From: Luteococcus sanguinis
GTDB taxonomy: Bacteria > Actinomycetota > Actinomycetes > Propionibacteriales > Propionibacteriaceae
Direction: 5' to 3'
DNA length: 64,000 nt
NCBI RefSeq assembly: GCF_039527675.1
Contig: NZ_BAAAKI010000001.1
Span: 186,001-250,000 of the forward strand
How positions within the stretch are numbered: the first letter of the stretch is position 1; every line of letters begins with the position of its first letter. Of the stretch, positions 32,182-39,756 are shown in pieces. The notes under the pieces are model-generated. The model was not told the origin of the DNA, did not search any database, and saw nothing but the letters and a program-made list of their open reading frames with translations. Both the position numbers and the translations under genes were made by a program.

Positions 32182-32421
32182 TCGGCTGCCGCGCACCACC
32201 GGGACGACGAGGCGCGCCATCACACCCGTCCATTCAGGTCGGGCTGCCGCCCAACCCATCACCCCAGTGAGCCGCGCAGCGCCACCGCGAGGTGAGTACC
32301 AGCCAGCGATGACGGCGACGGCGGCCCAGGCCGCCCCCGAGTGGGCCAGTGCGACACAGACCTTGACGATCGGTCTCCAGTCGAGGATCTCATCGGCAAC
32401 GGCCGCGAGCAGCTCTGCCAT
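32155..32421 (-). CDS. Small hypothetical protein with one or two hydrophobic segments
   Basis: An 88-codon leftward frame, MAELLAAVADEILDWRPIVK, then a hydrophobic stretch VALAHSGAAWAAVAVIAGWY and a basic tail. The hydrophobic pattern looks like a real transmembrane segment, and the composition differs from antisense noise. I do not recognise a family with confidence. Its TAG stop coincides with the -10-like box proposed for rpsF, so either the gene is real and the promoter is embedded in its end, or only one of the two readings is right. There is no clear ribosome-binding site. Confidence 0.35.
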   Translation of the reverse strand: MAELLAAVADEILDWRPIVKVCVALAHSGAAWAAVAVIAGWYSPRGGAARLTGVMGWAAARPEWTGVMARLVVPVVRGSRLGRDAASR

Positions 32422-32545
32422 GGGCCAGAGGCTGTGGACGTGGGCATGCTGCGCGGCACCCACCCGGGACGCCCCATCGCCCGGCCCTAGATCGGTCCGT
32501 GATCGCAGTCGATGGCACCGCTGTTGCAGCGGTTACCGTGGCCGA

Positions 32546-33172
32546 ATGAGCGCATCCCTCCCGTCCGCCGGGCCCCTGGTCGGGCCGAACCTCGTGGCCA
32601 CCGGGCTGACCGCCGACGACCTGCCCGAGCTCGCGCAGATCGCCTCCGACGAGCGGGTCTACGCACATGGCTACCTGATGCACCACCGTCCCACCGACCC
32701 CGACGATGCGCTGACGGTGGCGCGGCGCTGGCTTGGTTCAGAACAGGACGGACGAGGACGCGGTCGCCGGGCCTATGCGCTGCGCCTGGTTGAGGGCTCC
32801 GCGCTGGGTGAGGCCGGACGACTTGTCGGCACCTCCTCGCTCGGCGAGACCCATCTGGAGCGCGAACAGACCCATCTGGGCTGGACGATCTATCACCCGG
32901 ACTTCTGGGGCAGCGCCGCGAACCCAGAGGCGAAGTGGCTGTTGATGACGCACGCCTTCGAGGCCTGCGGCCTGGGTCGGGTGAAGATCCAGACCGACAT
33001 CCTCAACGAGCGCAGCCTGGCCGCCATCGCCAAGCTCGGCGCCGTCCGGGAGGGCATCGTCCGCCGGGACCAGCCGCGCGAGGACGGCAGCTGGCGCGAC
33101 ACGGTGATGTTCTCCGTGCTCGTGGACGAGTGGCCGGCCGTCAAGGCTGGCCTCGAGGCGCGCTTCGCCTGA
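32546..33172 (+). CDS. GNAT-family N-acetyltransferase (RimJ/RimL type)
   Basis: A 208-residue acetyltransferase. LVGPNLVATGLTADDLPELAQ at the start resembles RimJ-like enzymes. The central part has GTSSLGETHLEREQTHLGWT and YHPDFWGSAANPEAKWLLM, which replaces the usual R-x-x-G-x-G/A loop with a WGSAANPEAK version seen in this subfamily. The end is VKIQTDILNERSLAAIAKLG then VREGIVRRDQPREDGSWRDT. The acceptor is unknown. ATG at 32546; convergent with the beta-glucosidase, 25 bp apart. Confidence 0.85.
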   Translation: MSASLPSAGPLVGPNLVATGLTADDLPELAQIASDERVYAHGYLMHHRPTDPDDALTVARRWLGSEQDGRGRGRRAYALRLVEGSALGEAGRLVGTSSLGETHLEREQTHLGWTIYHPDFWGSAANPEAKWLLMTHAFEACGLGRVKIQTDILNERSLAAIAKLGAVREGIVRRDQPREDGSWRDTVMFSVLVDEWPAVKAGLEARFA

Positions 33173-33197
33173 GGCCAGCCCACCGGTCGACAGGGCG

Positions 33198-34613
33198 TCA
33201 GGGGACGGCGACCCAGGCGTCGCCGACCGTCTCGAGGTCCCGGGTGCGCGACAGGTCGCGGTACCAGTAGGCGGAGTCCTTGGGCGTGCGCTGCTGCGTC
33301 TCGTAGTCGACGTGCACCATGCCGAATGTCTTGGAGTAGCCCCAGCTCCACTCGAAGTTGTCGAGCAGCGACCACAGGAAGTAGCCGGTGACATTCGCCC
33401 CGTCGGCGACCGCCCGCTCGACCGCACCGAGATGCCCGCGCAGGTAGTCGACCCGACGGATGTCGTGTACTCGTCCGCCGACCACCTCGTCATCGAAGCC
33501 GGCGCCGTTCTCGGTGATCATCATCTCCAGGCCCGGGTAGCGCTGCTCCACCTCCATCAGCAGGCGGTACAGGCCGTCCGGCTCGATGTTCCACCCCATC
33601 TGCGTGGTCGGGCCCTCGACGGGCAGGAAGGTGACGTCGTCGCAGCCCACCCAGGGGCTGGCTCCCGTCTCGCCGTGCCCGCCCGATGAGGCCAGCTCCC
33701 CCGCGTCCGCCTGCCGGGCCCTGGACGTCGAGTAGTAGTTGATGCCCAGCACGTCGGGCACCTGGTGGCAGAGCTCGAGGTCACCGTCCTGAACGAACGA
33801 CCAGTCGGTGATGTCGCGGGTGATCTCGCGCAGCTCGTCGGGCAGCACGCCGTCCATCACCGGTCCCAGGAAGGCCTCGTTGCCCACCACGCGGATACGG
33901 CGGGCCGCGGCGACGTCCTCGGGGGCGTCGGACGCGGGGTCGACCACGTGCAGGTTCAGGGTCAGACAAACCGGGACGTCCTTGCCCAGCACCTCGCGCA
34001 GCGCACGCTGGCCCAGGCCGTGGGCCAGGTTCAGGTGGTGCACCGCCTGCAGGGCAGCGAGGTCGTCGGTCCGTCCGGGGGCGTGGACGCCGGACGCGTA
34101 GCCCAGGTAGCTGGAGCACCACGGCTCGTTCAGGGTGCTCCACATGTCGACCACGTCGCCGAGTTCGGTGGCCATCGCGCGGGCATAGTCGGCGAAGGCG
34201 AAGGCGGTCTCGCGGTTGGTCCAGCCGCCACGGTCCTCCAGCACCTGCGGCAGGTCCCAGTGGTAGAGCGTCGCGACGGCCTTGATGCCGCGGGAGTGCA
34301 GCTCCTCGCACAGCGCGCGGTAGTAGGCGACGCCCTCGGGGTTGATCGGCCCGACGGCGTCGGGGATGACCCGGCTCCAGGAGATGGAGAAGCGATAGGC
34401 GTCGACCTCGAGGTCGGCCATCAGCGCGACGTCGTCGCGGAAGAGGTGGTACTGGTCACAGGCCACGTCGCCCGTGTCACCGCCCAGGACCTTGCCGGGG
34501 GTGCGGCACATGGTGTCCCAGATGGACGGGGTGCGTCCGCCCTCGGCGACCGCCCCCTCAACCTGGTAGGACGCGGTGGCCGTCCCGAGGACGAACTGCT
34601 TGCTGAACGTCAT
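33198..34613 (-). CDS. GH1 family beta-glucosidase
   Basis: A 471-residue cytoplasmic glycosidase that hydrolyses beta-glucosides such as cellobiose, probably those imported by the divergent ABC system. The start FVLGTATASYQVEGAVAEGG is the GH1 signature. The acid/base Glu-163 is in STLNEPWC, the nucleophile Glu-368 in MITENGAGF, and the end includes GYFLWSLLDNFEWSWGY. Length is normal for the family (440-480), and there is no signal peptide. A LacI-type operator (34632-34645) lies 19 bp upstream of the start, so it is likely under the control of the LacI regulator at 38149. In Streptomyces the matching genes are bglC with cebEFG and cebR. Confidence 0.95.
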   Translation of the reverse strand: MTFSKQFVLGTATASYQVEGAVAEGGRTPSIWDTMCRTPGKVLGGDTGDVACDQYHLFRDDVALMADLEVDAYRFSISWSRVIPDAVGPINPEGVAYYRALCEELHSRGIKAVATLYHWDLPQVLEDRGGWTNRETAFAFADYARAMATELGDVVDMWSTLNEPWCSSYLGYASGVHAPGRTDDLAALQAVHHLNLAHGLGQRALREVLGKDVPVCLTLNLHVVDPASDAPEDVAAARRIRVVGNEAFLGPVMDGVLPDELREITRDITDWSFVQDGDLELCHQVPDVLGINYYSTSRARQADAGELASSGGHGETGASPWVGCDDVTFLPVEGPTTQMGWNIEPDGLYRLLMEVEQRYPGLEMMITENGAGFDDEVVGGRVHDIRRVDYLRGHLGAVERAVADGANVTGYFLWSLLDNFEWSWGYSKTFGMVHVDYETQQRTPKDSAYWYRDLSRTRDLETVGDAWVAVP

Positions 34614-34631
34614 GACCTCTCCTGAGATATG

Positions 34632-34645
34632 TGAGAGCGCTTTCA
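34632..34645. promoter_or_regulatory. LacI-family operator O1 (CebR-like)
   Basis: TGAGAGCGCTTTCA, a nearly perfect palindrome with the central GCGC typical of LacI-family sites. It is close to the Streptomyces CebR box TGGGAGCGCTCCCA (differences are confined to positions 3, 11 and 12). It lies just upstream of the beta-glucosidase and is identical to the copy at 34766-34779. Confidence 0.85.
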
Positions 34646-34765
34646 CCCTGCTGCAAGCAGTAGCTTGCCCCCCGTTCGAGCGTGCGTCAATCGGAGCACA
34701 ATCTGACCAATCGGTAGAGATGGGCTGGGCACTTGCGCACCCCTGAAACGGCGTGCTTGAATCCA

Positions 34766-34779
34766 TGAGAGCGCTTTCA
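34766..34779. promoter_or_regulatory. LacI-family operator O2 (CebR-like)
   Basis: A second exact copy of TGAGAGCGCTTTCA, 59 bp upstream of the binding-protein gene. The centres of the two copies are 134 bp apart in the divergent promoter region, allowing control of both directions by the LacI regulator encoded at the end of this operon. Confidence 0.85.
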
Positions 34780-34837
34780 CGCTCCCCGCACAGAGCTCGC
34801 GGCACAGTCGCCCGGGCAGCAAACCGAAGGAGTACTC

Positions 34838-36148
34838 GTGCGAACTGGCAAGTGGTTCCAGACGGCCGCCGTTGCGGTCACGATCGGCGCCGTGGTCGCC
34901 GGCTGCTCGTCGTCGTCCAGCGACAACGCGGCCAGCTCAGCTGCGCCCTCCGCGTCGTCCACCGAGAAGATCACCCTCACGGTGGCCACCTTCAATGAAT
35001 TCGGCTACGACAACCTGTACGCCGAGTACATGAAGCTGCATCCGAACATCACCGTCAAGGCCAAGAAGGCGGCGACCTCCCAGGAGGCCCGCGACAACAT
35101 GAACACCCGTCTGGCGGCCGGTTCCGGCCTGTCGGACATCGAGGCGGCCGAGGTCGACTGGATGCCCGAGATGATGCAGAACTCCGACAAGTTCATGGAC
35201 CTCACCTCCGACGACGTCACCGGCCGGTGGCTGGAATGGAAGACGAAGGCTGCCACCACCGCCGACGGCAAGCTGATCGGCTATGGCACCGACATCGGCC
35301 CCGAGGCCGTCTGCTACCGATCCGACCTGTTCGCCAAGGCGGGCCTGCCCACCGACCGCGACGAGGTCGCGAAGCTGCTCACCGGTGACTGGAACACCTA
35401 CTTCAACGTGGGCAAGCAGTTCGTCTCCAAGGTGCCGAATGTCGGCTGGTACGACTCCGCGAACGCGGTCTACGTCGCCAAGCTGAACCAGATGGAGAAC
35501 CCCTACTCCTCGTCCGCCGAGGAAGAGGCGATCATCCCGCTGGATGAGAACACCCAGATCAAGGCCCTCTACGACGAGGTCATCACCCAGTCGGTCGACA
35601 ACAAACTCGGCGCCGGCCTCAGCCAGTGGAGCGCGGACTGGACCAAGTCCTTCCAGACCGGCAAGTTCGCCACCATGCTGTGCCCGGGCTGGATGCTCGG
35701 TGTCGTCGAGGGCAATGCCGCCGGCGTCAAGGGTTGGGACATCGCCAATGTCTTCCCCGGCGGCGGTGGCAACTGGGGCGGTTCGTACCTGACCGTTCCC
35801 GAGCAGGGCAAGCACAAGGCTGAGGCCCGCGAGCTGGCCGCCTGGCTGACCGCCCCCGAGCAGCAGATCAAGGCCTTCAAGCTGAAGGGAACCTTCCCGA
35901 GCCAGGTGGAGGCGCTCAAGAGCACCGAGGTCACCGAGAACACGAACAAGTTCTTCAACGACGCCCCCGTCGGCAAGATCCTCGCCGACCGCGCCGCCGC
36001 GGTGACGGTGACCCCCTTCAAGGGCCCGAACTACTTCGCCGTCGACCAGGCAATCCAGGACGGCATCACGCGCGTCGCGACCGACAAGTCCACCGAGCGT
36101 GAGGCTTCGTGGAAGAAGGCCGTCGAAGAGGTCAAGTCAATCGGCTGA
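34838..36148 (+). CDS. Sugar ABC transporter substrate-binding lipoprotein
   Basis: A 436-residue family 1 solute-binding protein. The signal peptide ends in the lipobox VVAGC (Cys-24), so it is a lipoprotein anchored outside the membrane. A Ser/Ala linker follows, then the binding fold beginning KITLTVATFNEFGYDNLYAEY. C-terminal features include QGKHKAEARELAAWLTAPEQQ, typical of CebE/MalE-like proteins. The substrate is likely a beta-glucoside oligosaccharide, judged from the divergent beta-glucosidase and CebR-like operators, not from binding residues. GTG start at 34838 follows AAGGAG. The two permeases follow in the same operon; no ATPase gene is present. Confidence 0.93.
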   Translation: MRTGKWFQTAAVAVTIGAVVAGCSSSSSDNAASSAAPSASSTEKITLTVATFNEFGYDNLYAEYMKLHPNITVKAKKAATSQEARDNMNTRLAAGSGLSDIEAAEVDWMPEMMQNSDKFMDLTSDDVTGRWLEWKTKAATTADGKLIGYGTDIGPEAVCYRSDLFAKAGLPTDRDEVAKLLTGDWNTYFNVGKQFVSKVPNVGWYDSANAVYVAKLNQMENPYSSSAEEEAIIPLDENTQIKALYDEVITQSVDNKLGAGLSQWSADWTKSFQTGKFATMLCPGWMLGVVEGNAAGVKGWDIANVFPGGGGNWGGSYLTVPEQGKHKAEARELAAWLTAPEQQIKAFKLKGTFPSQVEALKSTEVTENTNKFFNDAPVGKILADRAAAVTVTPFKGPNYFAVDQAIQDGITRVATDKSTEREASWKKAVEEVKSIG

Positions 36149-36227
36149 CGCCAGTGACGGTGGTGTGCTCCCTGGGGCACACCACCGTCGCCCGTCACGG
36201 ACGACGACGTCAGGGAAGAGGACGACG

Positions 36228-37235
36228 ATGAGCAGCACCCCCACCACACAACCAGCACCGGCCAGCACCATGGGTTCCCAAGGCACCCAGCTGACCTTCC
36301 GCCAGCGGCTCGGCCGTTGGGACCAGAAAGCCTCGCCCTATGTCTACATCGCGCCCTTCTTCCTGATCTGGGCGATCACGGGCCTCTTCCCGCTCGTCTA
36401 CACGGCCTTCGTCAGCGTCCACAAGTGGGGCCTGTTGCAGGGCAACAAGGGTTTCGTCGGGCTCGACAACTACACCTGGGTGCTCGGCCAGGAACGCTTC
36501 TGGAAGGGCATGCGCAACACCTTGAGCATCTTCCTGCTGTCGTCCGTGCCGCAGGTGGTGGCCGCGCTGCTGCTGGCCTGGGTGCTGGACGCGAACCTGC
36601 GGGCCCGCACCTTCTGGCGGATGGGCGTGCTGCTGCCCTATGTGGTGGCCCCCATCGCCGTCTCCTTGATCTTCGGCCAGCTCTTCGCCGACCAGAGCGG
36701 CGTCGTCAACGCCGTGCTCGCGAAGCTCGGCATGAGCCCGATCGGCTGGCACCGCGACGTGCTCGCCTCCCACTTCGCCATCGCGACCATGGTCAACTTC
36801 CGCTGGACCGGCTACAACACGCTGATCTTCCTGGCCGCCATGCAGGCCATCCCGCGCGAGACCATCGAGGCCGCGATCGTGGACGGCGCCTCCCGGGTGC
36901 GCACCTTCCTCAACGTGACGATCCCGATGCTGCGTCCCACGATCGTCTTCATCATCATCACCTCCACCATCGGTGGCCTGCAGATCTTCGACGAGCCGCG
37001 CATGTTCGACACCTCCGGCGGCGGCGGCGCCGACCGGCAGTGGATGACCGTCACGATGTACATGTACGAACTCGGCTGGGGCAGCCAGCGCAGCCTCGGA
37101 CGAGCGTCGGCCGTCGCCTGGATCCTCTTCCTGGTCGTCGTGCTCTTCGCGCTGCTCAACTTCTATCTGACCCGCCGCATCGCCGGCACCGACTCCGCGC
37201 CGCACGCGCGCAAGCGCAAGGAGGCCCACCGATGA
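36228..37235 (+). CDS. Sugar ABC transporter permease (MalF/CebF type)
   Basis: A 335-residue inner-membrane permease with six transmembrane helices (first about 43-65). The EAA loop, which contacts the ATPase, reads EAAIVDGASRVRTFLNVTIPML. The start ATG at 36228 follows AGGGAAGAG. The next permease overlaps its stop by 4 bp. Sequence features place it with lactose/cellobiose/maltose-type importers. Confidence 0.93.
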   Translation: MSSTPTTQPAPASTMGSQGTQLTFRQRLGRWDQKASPYVYIAPFFLIWAITGLFPLVYTAFVSVHKWGLLQGNKGFVGLDNYTWVLGQERFWKGMRNTLSIFLLSSVPQVVAALLLAWVLDANLRARTFWRMGVLLPYVVAPIAVSLIFGQLFADQSGVVNAVLAKLGMSPIGWHRDVLASHFAIATMVNFRWTGYNTLIFLAAMQAIPRETIEAAIVDGASRVRTFLNVTIPMLRPTIVFIIITSTIGGLQIFDEPRMFDTSGGGGADRQWMTVTMYMYELGWGSQRSLGRASAVAWILFLVVVLFALLNFYLTRRIAGTDSAPHARKRKEAHR

Positions 37236-38152
37236 ACACCACCACGATGTCGTCACCCGCCATCGAACAGTTCGCCGGCAAGGGCGCGGCCAGGGCCGCC
37301 CGTCGTCGCGGCGCCCGCATGGAGTCCGGCCAGCGCAAGCCCGGCCTGCGCTCCTACCTGGTGCTGGTAATCGTCCTGCTGGTCTCGGTGGCCCCGCTGT
37401 ACTACGCCTTCCTGCTGGCCTCCAGCACGGCGACCAGCATCGCCCAGCACGCCATCCCCTCCCTGGTGCCGGAGGGCCACCTGCTGGAGAACATCCGCCG
37501 CGTGATGAACTCCGACATCGGCATCTGGCAGGCCTTCCGCAACTCGCTGGTCGTCGCCGTGCTGACGTCGCTCTCGGTGATGTTCTTCTCGACGCTGGCC
37601 GGTTTCGCCTTCGCGAAGCTGCGCTTTCGCGGCAAGGGCTTCCTGCTGGCCTTCATCATCGGGACGATGGCGATCCCGAGCCAGCTGGGCATCATCCCCC
37701 TGTTCATCGTGATGGCGAAGCTGGGCTGGACCGGCAAGCTGTCGGCGGTCATCGTCCCCGCGATGGTGAGCGCCTTCGGCGTCTTCTGGATGACGCAGTA
37801 CCTCCAGGAGGCCCTGCCCTACGAGCTGATCGAGGCCGCCCGCGTGGACGGTTGCAACATGGCCCGCTCCTTCTGGCACGTGGCGCTGCCCGCCGCCCGT
37901 CCCGCGGCCGCGATGCTTGGCCTGTTCACCTTCGTGGGATCATGGACGAGCTTCTTCTGGCCCTTCATCGTGCTTGGATCGGCCAATCCCACCCTCCCGG
38001 TGGCCCTGCAGTTGCTGCAGGCCTCCTACTTCAAGGACATGGCCCTGATCATGGCTGGCGTGCTGCTCGCGACCCTGCCCCTCGTGCTCGTCTTCCTCTT
38101 CGCCGGGCGCCAGTTGGTCTCCGGCATCATGCAGGGGGCCGTGAAGGGATGA
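37232..38152 (+). CDS. Sugar ABC transporter permease (MalG/CebG type)
   Basis: A 306-residue second permease with six helices. The EAA loop is EAARVDGCNMARSFWHVALP. It has a basic N-terminus before the first helix (LRSYLVLVIVLLVSVAPLYY). The start overlaps the upstream gene and its stop overlaps the LacI gene (ATGA both times), so translation of the operon is tightly coupled. The ATPase is missing from the operon, as in Streptomyces ceb and mal systems that share one MsiK ATPase encoded elsewhere. Confidence 0.93.
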   Translation: MNTTTMSSPAIEQFAGKGAARAARRRGARMESGQRKPGLRSYLVLVIVLLVSVAPLYYAFLLASSTATSIAQHAIPSLVPEGHLLENIRRVMNSDIGIWQAFRNSLVVAVLTSLSVMFFSTLAGFAFAKLRFRGKGFLLAFIIGTMAIPSQLGIIPLFIVMAKLGWTGKLSAVIVPAMVSAFGVFWMTQYLQEALPYELIEAARVDGCNMARSFWHVALPAARPAAAMLGLFTFVGSWTSFFWPFIVLGSANPTLPVALQLLQASYFKDMALIMAGVLLATLPLVLVFLFAGRQLVSGIMQGAVKG

Positions 38153-39162
38153 CCGCTGGCCCGCGACGAAGTGGCACGCCAACGCTGGACGACGTGGCCC
38201 GGCTGGCCGGCGTCTCCCGCGCCACCGCCTCGAGGGTGCTGACCTCCAGCGTGACCGTCGCGGACGAGAAGCGGTTGGCCGTCGAGGATGCCGTCGCCAA
38301 ACTCGGCTATGTGCCCAACACGATGGCCCGGGCCCTGGCCACGCGCACGGTGGGAGTGGTGGCGGTGCTCGTCCCCGAGACCAGCGAGCGGGTCTTCTCC
38401 GACCCCTTCTTCTCCCAGCTCTACCGCGGTGCGATCGAGGCCTTCGCGGACGCGTCGACGCGGGTGGTGCTGACGATGAGCCAGCCGGGCGAGTCACCTG
38501 ACGACCTGGCCGGCTTCCTGGCCAGCGGACACATCGACGGAGCCATCGCTGCCTCGGTGCACGGACGCGAGATCGCTCAGCGGTTGCTGGCCGCCGGACG
38601 TCCGGTGGTCTTCATCGGCGACCCCGGGGTGCCAGGAGCGCCCTATGTGGACATGGACCAGGAGGGAGCGGTCAATCTGATCGCCGACCACCTGCTGGCC
38701 CGGGGAGCGAAGCGCATCGCGACCATCACCGGTCCACTGGACATGATGGCCGGCGTCCGGCGGCGGAATGCCCTTCGGGTGCGGCTTGGTGCCGCTGGCC
38801 AGCGGGTGGTCGCGGAGGCCGAGGGCGACTTCTCGATGGCTGGCGGCGAGGCGGCCGCGGAACAGCTGCTGGCCACCGGAGCGGAGTTCGACGCGCTGGT
38901 GTGCGCCTCCGACCTGACGGCGGTGGGTGCCCTGCGTGCCCTCCACCGCGCCGGGCTACGCGTACCGCAGGACCTGCTGCTCACCGGCTTCGACGACATC
39001 CCGCTGGCGGCGCACACCTCGCCCTCGCTGACCACGGCGACCAACCCCTCCGCGCAGATGGCCAACCGGGCGGGACGAATGCTGAGGGCGCTGCTGGACG
39101 GACGGGAGTTCGACAGCCCCCAGCTTCTGCAGTCGTCCCTGGTCGTGCGCGACTCGGCGTAG
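38149..39162 (+). CDS. LacI-family transcriptional regulator (CebR-like)
   Basis: A 337-residue repressor. The helix-turn-helix is TLDDVARLAGVSRATASRVL followed by the hinge helix region VPNTMARALATRTVGVVAV (residues about 10-65). The periplasmic-binding-like sensor domain (65-335) includes VFIGDPGVPGAPYVDMDQEGA and LLLTGFDDIPLAAHTSPSLTT. It is the last gene of the importer operon. It probably binds the two TGAGAGCGCTTTCA operators in the 34.6-34.8 kb divergent region, giving negative control of the glucosidase and of its own operon, released by the imported sugar. Confidence 0.92.
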   Translation: MTAGPRRSGTPTLDDVARLAGVSRATASRVLTSSVTVADEKRLAVEDAVAKLGYVPNTMARALATRTVGVVAVLVPETSERVFSDPFFSQLYRGAIEAFADASTRVVLTMSQPGESPDDLAGFLASGHIDGAIAASVHGREIAQRLLAAGRPVVFIGDPGVPGAPYVDMDQEGAVNLIADHLLARGAKRIATITGPLDMMAGVRRRNALRVRLGAAGQRVVAEAEGDFSMAGGEAAAEQLLATGAEFDALVCASDLTAVGALRALHRAGLRVPQDLLLTGFDDIPLAAHTSPSLTTATNPSAQMANRAGRMLRALLDGREFDSPQLLQSSLVVRDSA

Positions 39163-39182
39163 GGCCCAGCGCGTCCCAAACC

Positions 39183-39575
39183 TCAGCGACGTCGGGGCGG
39201 ACCGGGGATGAGGATCTGGCCGTCGTCCACCCAGGCGCGCAGACCCCCGGCCACGAAGGCCGACTCGAAACCCTGCGCCGTCACCAGTTGGACAGCCTGC
39301 CCGGAGCGCAGCCCGGTGTCACAGATCAGGACGATCGGCTTGTCGGCCTCGGCGAAGGGGTCGCCCTCGTAGACCGCGTCCATCACGCTCTCGGACAGCG
39401 CGACGACGTCGACCAGACGGGCGCCAGGCGCGTGGCCCGCCTCGTACTCGGGCTGGGTGCGCACATCACACAGCACGCCGCCCTTGGCGAGCAGGCCCAG
39501 TGCCTCGTCAACGCTGATGCCGCCCTCGGGCACCAGGTGGTTGATCCAGCGGTCACGAAATCCCATGCCCGCCAT
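39183..39575 (-). CDS. Rhodanese-like domain protein
   Basis: A single rhodanese domain of 130 residues. The active-site loop CDTGLRS holds the catalytic Cys (in IVLICDTGLRS), and the conserved VRTQPEYEAGHAPGARLVD includes the CH2A-type motif. Such proteins transfer sulfane sulphur or act as sulphur carriers; the partner is unknown. Two starts are possible, ATG 39575 and ATG 39566. It is convergent with the LacI gene and divergent from the amylopullulanase. An inverted repeat ACACCA-CA-TGGTGT lies directly before the start (39577-39590). Confidence 0.85.
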   Translation of the reverse strand: MAGMGFRDRWINHLVPEGGISVDEALGLLAKGGVLCDVRTQPEYEAGHAPGARLVDVVALSESVMDAVYEGDPFAEADKPIVLICDTGLRSGQAVQLVTAQGFESAFVAGGLRAWVDDGQILIPGPPRRR

Positions 39576-39576
39576 C

Positions 39577-39590
39577 ACACCACATGGTGT
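39577..39590. promoter_or_regulatory. Inverted repeat upstream of rhodanese gene
   Basis: ACACCA (39577-39582) and TGGTGT (39585-39590) form a perfect 6-bp inverted repeat over a 2-base spacer, one base upstream of the rhodanese start codon. It could be an operator or a small leader hairpin. Confidence 0.35.
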
Positions 39591-39644
39591 AAGCGGTCCA
39601 GACACCGCCCGTGCTCTCGGAACTGAGTGGTTCGCTCGTCCAAA

Positions 39645-39669
39645 GGTCACAGATTGGTGACTGGTCACC
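39645..39669. promoter_or_regulatory. GGTCAC / GGTGAC repeat group upstream of the amylopullulanase
   Basis: GGTGAC (39656-39661) and GTCACC (39664-39669) form a perfect 6-bp inverted repeat over TG, and another GGTCAC lies at 39645-39650, so three half-sites occur 90-110 bp before the gene. Operator or activator site for starch-dependent control is possible; no regulator is encoded beside it. Confidence 0.4.
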
Positions 39670-39756
39670 CACCTGCTCTTCAAATGTGTCCGCGGGCCGG
39701 TCTAGCCTGCTCGGTAGTCGCCTGACCCCACTTCGAGCCAGACCCAGGAGAACATC

